Assembly: GCA_046349215.1 (NCBI GenBank)
Contig: JAXMCV010000001.1
Span: forward strand, 682,001 to 746,000
DNA from: JAJXWB01 sp046349215
Lineage (GTDB): Bacteria; Pseudomonadota; Alphaproteobacteria; Rhizobiales; Beijerinckiaceae
Direction of reading: 5' to 3'
Length of the DNA: 64,000 nt
Both the position numbers and the translations under genes were made by a program. Shown here piece after piece: positions 52,783 to 60,120 of the stretch. The notes below the pieces were generated by a model, which did not search any database, was not told where the DNA came from, and was given only the letters and a program-made list of their open reading frames with translations. Every line of letters begins with the position of its first letter. Within the stretch, counting starts at the first letter, position 1.

Positions 52783-53790
52783 ATGACCGCTGCGACGATT
52801 TCCCCGGCCAGCGCGGCGCTCGACGCAAAGAAGCGCCGAGACGAGCAGATCGCCTTCGTCGTGATGGTGGCGCTGCTGATGGTTGCGCCGCTGGCCATCT
52901 ATCCGTTCTTCCTGATGCAGGCGCTCTGCTTCGCGCTGTTTGCCTGCGCCTTCAACCTGCTGATCGGCTACGTCGGCCTGCTATCGTTCGGCCACGCCAT
53001 GTTTCTCGGCTGGGCGGGATACATTTCCGCGCACATGGCCAAGGTCGGCACGATCGCCATCGGCCCGCTGCACCTGAATTTCGGCCCGGTCGATCCGGTG
53101 ATCGCCATCCTGTGCGGCGTCGCGGCCTCCGCGATCCTCGGCGTCGTCACCGGCGCGCTGGCCATCCGCCGCCAGGGCATCTATTTCGCGATGATCACGC
53201 TCGCCCTGTCGCAGATGATCTACTTCTTCTGCCTGCAGGCGCCGTTCACACATGGCGAGGACGGCATCCAGGGCGTGCCGCAGGGCAAGGCCTTCGGCCT
53301 GATCGACCTGTCGAACCAGATGACGATGTATTTCTTCGTCGTCGCGGTCTTCCTGGCCGGCTTCCTCATTATCCATCGCATCATCAACTCGCCGTTCGGC
53401 GACGTGCTGAAGTCGATCCGCGAGAACGAGCCGCGCGCCATCTCGCTCGGCTACAAGGCCGACCAGTACAAGCTCGCGGCCTTCGTCATGTCGGCGGCGC
53501 TCGTTGGTCTCGCCGGCGCGACCAAGTCGATCGTAGCGCAGAACGCATCGCTCACCGACGTGCATTTCTCCATGTCCGGCGAAGTGGTTCTGATGACGCT
53601 GGTCGGCGGTCTCGGCACGATCTTCGGGCCGGTCGTCGGCGCCGTCATCATCGTCGCGATGCAGAATTATCTGGCCGGCTTCGGCCAGTGGGTGACCGTC
53701 ATCCAGGGCGTCATCTTCGTGGCCTGCGTGCTCGCGTTCCGCCGCGGCATCGTCGGCGAGATCGCGCATCGCCTGGGCATTTCGCTCTAG
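52783..53790 (+). CDS. livM: Second Liv-type ABC transporter permease LivM
   Basis: 335 residues. N-terminal hydrophilic segment, then GYVGLLSFGHAMFLGWAGYI, FGDVLKSIRENEPRAISLGY (coupling helix) and a C-terminal FRRGIVGEIAHRL. Order here is G-F-H-M with no substrate-binding protein within the window, in contrast to the complete first system. The SBP may be elsewhere or shared. Confidence 0.93.
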   Translation: MTAATISPASAALDAKKRRDEQIAFVVMVALLMVAPLAIYPFFLMQALCFALFACAFNLLIGYVGLLSFGHAMFLGWAGYISAHMAKVGTIAIGPLHLNFGPVDPVIAILCGVAASAILGVVTGALAIRRQGIYFAMITLALSQMIYFFCLQAPFTHGEDGIQGVPQGKAFGLIDLSNQMTMYFFVVAVFLAGFLIIHRIINSPFGDVLKSIRENEPRAISLGYKADQYKLAAFVMSAALVGLAGATKSIVAQNASLTDVHFSMSGEVVLMTLVGGLGTIFGPVVGAVIIVAMQNYLAGFGQWVTVIQGVIFVACVLAFRRGIVGEIAHRLGISL

Positions 53791-53836
53791 CGGACGTCCG
53801 GCAGGACCTGACGACCCTTCATCGCCGTCCTTCCGC

Positions 53837-54544
53837 TCACGCGGTTGGGCGGCGACGCGTTTCGGCGGCCTCGACGTCGGCTTCCAGATGTTCGGCCGCG
53901 CCTTCGATCAACGCCTTCTCGCGCTCCTCGGCTTCGGCGAGAATCTGCTCCTCGTATCGCTCCTCCTGCCGGCGCATGATCCACCAGCCGGCGACGAGGC
54001 CGACGATCGCGCAGGCGAGACCGATCATGCCGACGGGACCAGCGACGCGGTGAATGGCGTCGCCGAAGAAATAGCCGCCGATGCCGAAGATGGTCGCCCA
54101 GCAGATGCCGCCGGCCGCGTTGTAGAACAGGAAGGCGCGCCACGAATAATGGTTCACGCCGGCGAGCAGCGCCGCGAATATCCTGAGCACGGCGATGAAG
54201 CGGCCAAAGAACACGATCTTCGCGCCGTGACGCGCGAACATGTGCTGGCCGAACAGCAGACGCTTTTCATCGAGGCCGACCAGCTTGCCATAGCGCTGGA
54301 CGAGCGGCAGGCCATAGCGACGCCCGACCATGAAGCCGATATTGTCGCCGATGATGGCGCCGGAGGCCGCGGCGACAATGACATGGACGATGTCGATTTC
54401 GCCGGACATGCCCGCGTAGATGGACGCCAGCACCAGCGCGGTCTCGCCGGGCAGCGGCACGCCGGCGCTCTCCAGCATCACGATCAGGAAAACCGCGTAG
54501 AGGCCGTATTGGGCGACGAGCGGCTGGACCCAGGCTTGCAGCAT
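53837..54544 (-). CDS. DedA-family membrane protein
   Basis: 235 residues, about five TM. DedA (SNARE-associated) signature: ESAGVPLPGETALV, GAIIGDNIGFMVGR, FGRFIAVLRIFAALLAGVNHY and FFGDAIHRVAGPVG. DedA proteins are linked to undecaprenyl-phosphate/phospholipid translocation and envelope homeostasis. Long acidic C-terminal tail (residues about 195-235) is cytoplasmic. 2 bp after a paralog. Confidence 0.92.
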   Translation of the reverse strand: MLQAWVQPLVAQYGLYAVFLIVMLESAGVPLPGETALVLASIYAGMSGEIDIVHVIVAAASGAIIGDNIGFMVGRRYGLPLVQRYGKLVGLDEKRLLFGQHMFARHGAKIVFFGRFIAVLRIFAALLAGVNHYSWRAFLFYNAAGGICWATIFGIGGYFFGDAIHRVAGPVGMIGLACAIVGLVAGWWIMRRQEERYEEQILAEAEEREKALIEGAAEHLEADVEAAETRRRPTA

Positions 54545-54546
54545 CG

Positions 54547-55191
54547 TCAGCCCGCGCCGTCGGCGTTCATGGCGGCCTCGGCGTCCGACAATATCTTTTC
54601 CTCGTGGTGCTTGTAGAACCGCCAGCCGAAGATCACGCAGCCGAGCGCGATGACGAACATGACGAGTCCGAACGGCCCGGCGATGCGATGGAATTCCGCG
54701 CCGAGGAAGAAGCCGCCGAGTCCGAAGATCGTCGCCCAGGCGATCCCGCCAGCGGCATTGTAGGCGAAGAAGCGAACGGGCTCGAGACGATTGGCGCCGG
54801 CGAGCAGCGCCGCGAAGGCGCGCAGGAAAGCGACGAAACGACCGAAGAAGACGATCTTGCCACCGTGCTGGCGAAACAGATATTGCCCGAGCTTCTGGCG
54901 CCGCGCGTCGAGGCCGACGAGATGGCCGAAGCGGGCGAGGATCGGCGGCCCCGCTTCCCGGCCGACCCAGAATCCGAGATTGTCGCCGATGATCGCGCCC
55001 GTCGCGGCTGCCGCGATCACCCAGCCGATCGTCATGTTCTGCGTCGTGCCGGCGTAGATGGCCGCGCTGATCAGCACGGTCTCGCCGGGCATCGGGATGC
55101 CGGCGCTTTCCAGCGCCACCACGAGCAGGATCGCGGCGTAGCCGTAGGTGTGCAGCACCGTGGCTACGGTCTCGTGGTCGAAAAGGTGCAA
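54547..55191 (-). CDS. DedA-family membrane protein, paralog
   Basis: 214 residues with the same blocks as the neighbour at 53837 (ESAGIPMPGETVLI, GAIIGDNLGFWVGR, FGRFVAFLRAFAALLAGANRL, FLGAEFHRIAGPFG) but a shorter tail. Two adjacent paralogs indicate a tandem duplication, long diverged. The first gene of the pair, with a possible start at 55191. Confidence 0.92.
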   Translation of the reverse strand: MHLFDHETVATVLHTYGYAAILLVVALESAGIPMPGETVLISAAIYAGTTQNMTIGWVIAAAATGAIIGDNLGFWVGREAGPPILARFGHLVGLDARRQKLGQYLFRQHGGKIVFFGRFVAFLRAFAALLAGANRLEPVRFFAYNAAGGIAWATIFGLGGFFLGAEFHRIAGPFGLVMFVIALGCVIFGWRFYKHHEEKILSDAEAAMNADGAG

Positions 55192-55250
55192 CAGGCGCTC
55201 CCGGTCCTAGCCGAGATATATTCGGTTGAGGGAGCGAGGCAAGCTCAGGC

Positions 55251-55544
55251 TCAAGCCGCGCCGTCGTCCGCAGGGGCCGACAGGACGGGTTCGACGATCA
55301 GCCGCAGGCCGTGCAGCACGGGCTGGTCCTCGCCGGACAACGCCTGCTGGAGCCTGTCGAGATCGGCGGGCCGCGCATCGCTGCGGAAACGCCGGACGGC
55401 GTCGGCGGCCCATGCGCCGGGGCGCACGCCGGTGCGCGCGGCTTCGGCGCGGACACGACGCGCGAAGGCGCCGCCGATCGATACGACAGCCGCCTCGGCG
55501 ACATGGACGTTGGAGCACGAGTTCACGAGATCGCGTACCAGCAT
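55251..55544 (-). CDS. Small cytoplasmic protein of unknown function
   Basis: 97 residues from the ATG at 55544; the ribosome site AGGAGGACGATACG is strong and argues for a real gene. Begins MLVRDLVNSCSNVHVAEAAVVS and is helical, with RVRAEAARTGVRPGAWAADAVRRF, then LQQALSGEDQPVLHGLRLIVEPVL. No TM, no signal. I do not recognise the family; the RLQQALSGEDQP segment is repeated in many Rhizobiales hypothetical proteins. Confidence 0.65.
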   Translation of the reverse strand: MLVRDLVNSCSNVHVAEAAVVSIGGAFARRVRAEAARTGVRPGAWAADAVRRFRSDARPADLDRLQQALSGEDQPVLHGLRLIVEPVLSAPADDGAA

Positions 55545-55697
55545 CGTATCGTCCTCCTCTCCTCGCCCGGCCCAAATGGCGCGGCGCCGACGGATTGGAA
55601 GGTACAGGGGAATGGTGGCGCCGCCGTGACGCAGCGCACAGGCCGGAACGGCTGGGCTGGCGCTGCCTGCGGCGCCGCAGCGCCACATTTCCGGATG

Positions 55698-56138
55698 TTA
55701 CCAGACGCCCGTGTTCGGCATCGATTTCCACGGCTCGGCCGGCGACTTGGATTCTCCCTTCTGAAGCAGTTCGATCGAGATGTTGTCCGGCGTGCGGATG
55801 AAGGCCATGCGGCCGTCGCGCGGCGGGCGATTGATCGTGACGCCCGCCTTCATCAGCCTGTCGCAGATCGCGTAGATGTCGTCGACGCGGTAGGCGAGAT
55901 GGCCGAAATTGCGGCCGCCCGTGTAGTCCTCCGGATCCCAGTTGTAGGTGAGTTCGACCAGCGGCGCGTTGCGGTCCCTGGCGAGTTCGAGGTCTTCGGG
56001 CGCGGCGAGGAAGACCAGCGTGAACCGGCCGGCCTCGTTGTCGATCCGGCGCACCTCCACAAGCCCGAACTTGTTGATGAAAAAGTCGAGCGAGGCGTTC
56101 AGGTCGCTCACGCGGATCATGGTGTGGAGGTATCGCAC
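55698..56138 (-). CDS. gloA: Lactoylglutathione lyase (glyoxalase I)
   Basis: 146 residues from a GTG at 56138 (GGGAG eight bases upstream), which restores the YLHTM N-terminus. VOC-fold enzyme that converts the hemithioacetal of methylglyoxal and glutathione to S-lactoylglutathione. Metal ligands His5, Glu62 (VELTYNW), His80 (FGHLAYRV) and Glu123 (SIELLQ) are all in place. Length and motifs fit the short prokaryotic GloA. Confidence 0.9.
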   Translation of the reverse strand: MRYLHTMIRVSDLNASLDFFINKFGLVEVRRIDNEAGRFTLVFLAAPEDLELARDRNAPLVELTYNWDPEDYTGGRNFGHLAYRVDDIYAICDRLMKAGVTINRPPRDGRMAFIRTPDNISIELLQKGESKSPAEPWKSMPNTGVW

Positions 56139-56196
56139 TCGTTGTCTCCCTCGGGTCGCTTGCGGGGAAGATCGGCCAGTTCGGTTGCGAAGGAAA

Positions 56197-56217
56197 GGGG
56201 CGCCTTGCCGGCGCCCC
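56197..56217. other. Strong hairpin upstream of gloA
   Basis: GGGGCGCC-TTGCC-GGCGCCCC, 8-bp stem, between divergent gloA and the CDF gene. Read on the minus strand it is followed by TTTCCTT, so it could act as a terminator or attenuator towards gloA. Confidence 0.4.
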
Positions 56218-56270
56218 TGCGATGGCCTAGACGGACCCCGCCCGTCCCGGGCTGCGACCGGGAGTAAGAC

Positions 56271-57653
56271 ATGTCCGACGCTCATGCGCGCAAGGAGAGC
56301 GCGGCGCTCGCCTCGATCGGCGCAAGCGCGGCGATTGCCGTCGGCAAGCTCGTCGCCGGACTGATGTCGGGCTCGCTGGCGCTGCTGTCGGAGGCGGGCC
56401 ACGCGCTGGTCGACACCGGCGCAACCATCCTCACCTGGCTCGCGGTACGCGCCTCCGGCAAACCCGCCGACGAGGAACACCATTACGGCCACGGCAAGTA
56501 CGAGCCGTTGGCCGCGCTGGTCGAGACGGGGTTGTTGTTCGCGTTGACCGCGTTCGTCGTGTTCGAGGCGGTGCGGCGCCTGTCCACCCACGACGACGAC
56601 GTCGAACCGAAGCTGATCGCCTTCGCGGTGCTCGGCGCCTCGATCGTCATCGACCTCGTGCGCTGGCGGTCGCTATCGAAGATTGCGCGCGAGACCAAGA
56701 GCGAGGCGCTCGCCGCCGACGCGCTGCATTTCTCCAGCGATCTCGTCGCCTCCGTGCTGGTCCTGATCGGCCTGACGATCACCTGGCTCGGCTATCCGCA
56801 GGCTGACGCCTACGCGGCGTTCGGGGTCGCGCTGTTCGTCGGCATCGCCGGCTACCGGCTCGGCCGGCGCACCGTGGATGCGCTGATCGACCGGGCGCCC
56901 GAGGGCGCGGCCGAAAAGATCAGGGACGCCGCCCTGTCCGTGCCCGGCGTGACCGGCATCGACTTCCTGCGCCTGCGGCCCGCCGGCTCGCAGGTGCTCG
57001 GCGAGATCGGCATCGGCGTCGCGCGCACGCTGCCGCAGGAACGTGTGACGCTCATCGCCGAAAAGGTGGCGGCCGCCATCCGCGAGGTCGAGCCGGACGC
57101 CGACCTCACCATGACGACGACGCCGATGGCGCTCGACGACGAGACGGCGCTCGAACGCGTGCTGCTGGCGGCGGCGCGGCAACGGCGCGCCGTCCATCAC
57201 GTGACCGTGCAGGAAATCGACGGACGCCGGTCCGTGTCGCTCGATCTCGAACTGGACGGGCGGATGCAGCTCGGCGCGGCGCACGAGGCGGCCAGCCGGC
57301 TCGAGAGCGCGGTACGCGAGGAACTCGGTCCCGATACGGAAGTCGAGACGCATATCGAGCCGCTCGAGACGCGCGAACTGGAAGGACACGATGTCGCACC
57401 CGGCGTCGTCGATTCGATCACCGCCGATCTCGCCGACGCAGCCGCGTCCGGCGGGGTCGTCACGCAGGTGCACAATGTGCGCGTGCGCAGCACGGTAGCC
57501 GGACTCGTCGTCAACTATCATTGCCGTGTGAATCCTGTTCTTTCCGTCGCTGAAGTGCACGACGCCGTCGACGATCTAGACCGGCGGCTCAAAGATGCGC
57601 GCGCCGATCTGTGCCGCGTCGTCGGCCATGCCGAACCGCTCGGCTCGCATTAA
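56271..57653 (+). CDS. Cation diffusion facilitator (CDF) metal exporter
   Basis: 460 residues, much longer than a minimal CDF (about 300). Six TM in the first 210 residues. Zinc-site HxxxD is in SEAGHALVDTGA (His about residue 44) and the second HxxxD-like acid in ALHFSSD. HHYGHGKYEP is the usual histidine loop. The C-terminal part (about 210-460) is larger than one ZT_dimer domain and may hold two ferredoxin-like dimerisation domains (DADLTMTTTPMALDDETA and a second block with VHNVRVRSTVAGLVV). Predicted Zn2+/Mn2+/Fe2+ proton antiporter; metal unknown. Confidence 0.9.
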   Translation: MSDAHARKESAALASIGASAAIAVGKLVAGLMSGSLALLSEAGHALVDTGATILTWLAVRASGKPADEEHHYGHGKYEPLAALVETGLLFALTAFVVFEAVRRLSTHDDDVEPKLIAFAVLGASIVIDLVRWRSLSKIARETKSEALAADALHFSSDLVASVLVLIGLTITWLGYPQADAYAAFGVALFVGIAGYRLGRRTVDALIDRAPEGAAEKIRDAALSVPGVTGIDFLRLRPAGSQVLGEIGIGVARTLPQERVTLIAEKVAAAIREVEPDADLTMTTTPMALDDETALERVLLAAARQRRAVHHVTVQEIDGRRSVSLDLELDGRMQLGAAHEAASRLESAVREELGPDTEVETHIEPLETRELEGHDVAPGVVDSITADLADAAASGGVVTQVHNVRVRSTVAGLVVNYHCRVNPVLSVAEVHDAVDDLDRRLKDARADLCRVVGHAEPLGSH

Positions 57654-57822
57654 CCATTCGTTCCGCGTCCGTTCGCGCGATTGTGGCGGAAACGCGAAAA
57701 TCTGATTCATCTTTCGTTAATCGATCTGGACAAATCGCCGGACGAGGATTCAGATGGCTGTGATTCGAAGAGCGATGCGGCACATGGCTCCTTGAATCAG
57801 GGAAGATCGAGGGGGCCATTTC

Positions 57823-60120
57823 ATGGCGCGTGCAGGCGCAGCCAGCGTTCTTGCTTTTGCAAGAGCGGGCGGTGACGGCTGGGGAAAATCACGGCTGTTC
57901 TTGACAGCCGAGCAGGTCCACAGCCTTGAGCCGTGGTTCCGACGCGGCGTCGTCGCGATGGCTGCGATCTTCCTAGCGACGCTGGTCGCCGCCGTCTTCT
58001 TCGGCTCCTCGCTTGCATACCGCGAAGCGCTTGCCGATTCCGCAGCCGACCTCGAACTCGCCGCAGGCGCGATCGAAAACGCAATTCGCAGCAGGGCAGG
58101 AATGCCGATCGCCGAATTCGCTTCGACGATCCTGGATTTGGCGCCGAGCCGTGCGCTCGCCCGCGGCCGCCGAATGATCCTCACGGACGCCGGCGGCGCG
58201 ATCGTCGCCCAGTTTCCGAAGTCCGGATCAGCGGACAAGACCCTGGCCGATGTGCTGGGGCAGGAGCAGGCCGTCACGTTCTTCGCCGAAAAGGCCGGCG
58301 TCATGCAGATCGCCCTGCCCGATGGCGAGAGCGCATTCGCGACCGTGCGGACGCTCGCAGCTCCCCTCGGCCAACTCGCGGTCGTGCAACCGATTTACGC
58401 CGCGCTGTCAGAGACGCGCGCTTCCGCCTGGCGCGCCAACATGCTCGTCGGCTCGACCGGCGCGCTCCTGGCGCTCGTCGTCGGCGCCTATTACTGGCAG
58501 GCCGGCAGGACGCGCGAGGCGGACGAAGCGGGTGAAAGACTGCGGCTGCGCATCGGCGCGGCGCTCGGGCGCGGACGATGCGCGCTTTGGGACTGGGACC
58601 TCGCGCGGGGCCGGCTCTACTGGTCGCACTCCATGTACGAGATCCTCGGCTTCGAGCCGGAGGACCGCTACATGTCGTTCGGCGAATTGCAGAAGATGAT
58701 CTATCCGGGCGACGCCGACCTGCAGGCCATGGCGGAGGCCCTCGCATCGAACGAGATGCAGACGCTCGGATGCGAATTCCGCATTCGCAACATCCGCGGC
58801 GAATGGATCTGGATCCGCGTGCGCGGCGAGGCGATCGATCCCGGCCCTGCGGAAGGCCGACGCCTGATCGGCATCGCAATAGACATCACGGAACAGAAGT
58901 CGCTGGCTGAACACACCGAGCGCCACGACGCCCGGCTGCGCGACGCCATCGAGAGCCTGTCCGAGGCATTCGTTCTCTGGGACGCCGAAAACCGTCTCGT
59001 GATGTGCAATTCGAAATTCCGGATGCTGCACGGCCTGTGCAACGAGGCGGCGACGGCAGGCCGCACCTATTCCAACGTAATGGCCTCCGGTTCGCCGCCG
59101 TTGATCCAGACACAGATCGCGCTGGGCGAACGCCCCGGCGCCAGCGCGCGCAGCTACGAAGCGCGGCTCGTCGACGGGCGATGGCTGCAGGTGAACGAGC
59201 GGCGGACCCGCGACGGCGGCTATGTTTCGATCGGCACCGACATTTCGCCTCTCAAGCATCACGAAGAGCAATTGCTGGATTCGGAGCGGCGCCTGACGGC
59301 CACTGTCGTCGATCTGCGCAAATCGAGGCAGGCGCTGGAACGGCAGGCGCGGGAACTGGCCGAACTGGCCGAAAAATATCTCGAGGAGAAGGCCAACGCC
59401 GAAAGCGCCAACCTCGCGAAGTCCGAATTCCTCGCCAACATGAGCCATGAGCTCCGGACGCCTCTCAACGCCATCATAGGCTTTTCGGAAATGATGCAGG
59501 GCCAGGTGTTCGGACCGCTCGGCTCGGAGCGCTACGCCGATTATTGCGGACACATAAAGGACAGCGGCGACTATCTGCTCGGCGTGATTTCAGACATCCT
59601 CGACATGTCCCGCCTCGACGCCGGGCAGATCGAGCTCGAGGCGCAGATGTTCGACCTCGGCCAGAGCGTTGCGACCGCCGGCCGCCGCATCGATCACCCC
59701 GCGTCGGAGAAATCCATTGCCGTCGAGACGCGCGCCGAGGACGTGGCGCATTTTCTCGGAGATCGCAGCGCGATCGAGAAATCCCTGTCGATCATTCTGC
59801 GCAACGCCGTCAAGTTCACCGCCGCCGGCGGTCGCATCTCGGTACGCCTGCGGCGCTCGCCGAGCGGCTACAACATCTTCGTCGCCGACACCGGCCAGGG
59901 CATGTCGCGCGAGGCGATCGCGCATATCGGGCGACCGTTCGAACAATTCCACGCGCAGGTCGACAACGGCATGAAAGGCTCGGGTCTCGGCCTCGCCATC
60001 GCCAATTCGCTGATCGTGCTGCATGAAGGGCGTCTGCGCATCCGCTCGCAGATCGGACGCGGCACGATCGTCCAGATCGTCCTGCCCTACCGGTCTGCCT
60101 CGTCCCGCGCCGCCGCCTGA
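57823..60120 (+). CDS. PleC-like PAS sensor histidine kinase
   Basis: 765 residues. TM about residues 44-68, a periplasmic domain, TM about 207-226, then a PAS domain with a PAC-like end (about 240-370: LWDWDLARGRLYWSHSMYEIL, then IAIDITEQKSL), a second PAS-like region, coiled coil, HisKA with NMSHELRTPLNAIIGFSEM and HATPase_c with ILRNAVKFTAAGG, DTGQGMS and GSGLGLAIAN. The block GPLGSERYADYCGHIKDSGDYLL and the gene order before glnE match PleC of alphaproteobacteria, a phosphatase/kinase for DivK and PleD. The cognate regulators are not in the window. Stop sits in TGATCA with glnE. Confidence 0.9.
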   Translation: MARAGAASVLAFARAGGDGWGKSRLFLTAEQVHSLEPWFRRGVVAMAAIFLATLVAAVFFGSSLAYREALADSAADLELAAGAIENAIRSRAGMPIAEFASTILDLAPSRALARGRRMILTDAGGAIVAQFPKSGSADKTLADVLGQEQAVTFFAEKAGVMQIALPDGESAFATVRTLAAPLGQLAVVQPIYAALSETRASAWRANMLVGSTGALLALVVGAYYWQAGRTREADEAGERLRLRIGAALGRGRCALWDWDLARGRLYWSHSMYEILGFEPEDRYMSFGELQKMIYPGDADLQAMAEALASNEMQTLGCEFRIRNIRGEWIWIRVRGEAIDPGPAEGRRLIGIAIDITEQKSLAEHTERHDARLRDAIESLSEAFVLWDAENRLVMCNSKFRMLHGLCNEAATAGRTYSNVMASGSPPLIQTQIALGERPGASARSYEARLVDGRWLQVNERRTRDGGYVSIGTDISPLKHHEEQLLDSERRLTATVVDLRKSRQALERQARELAELAEKYLEEKANAESANLAKSEFLANMSHELRTPLNAIIGFSEMMQGQVFGPLGSERYADYCGHIKDSGDYLLGVISDILDMSRLDAGQIELEAQMFDLGQSVATAGRRIDHPASEKSIAVETRAEDVAHFLGDRSAIEKSLSIILRNAVKFTAAGGRISVRLRRSPSGYNIFVADTGQGMSREAIAHIGRPFEQFHAQVDNGMKGSGLGLAIANSLIVLHEGRLRIRSQIGRGTIVQIVLPYRSASSRAAA

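Noticed and set aside
57650..57822. CtrA site or short leader peptide before the PleC-like kinase gene
   Set aside because: TTAACCATTCGTTCC has only one complete half-site, and the 13-codon frame at 57754 has no ribosome site or regulatory context.
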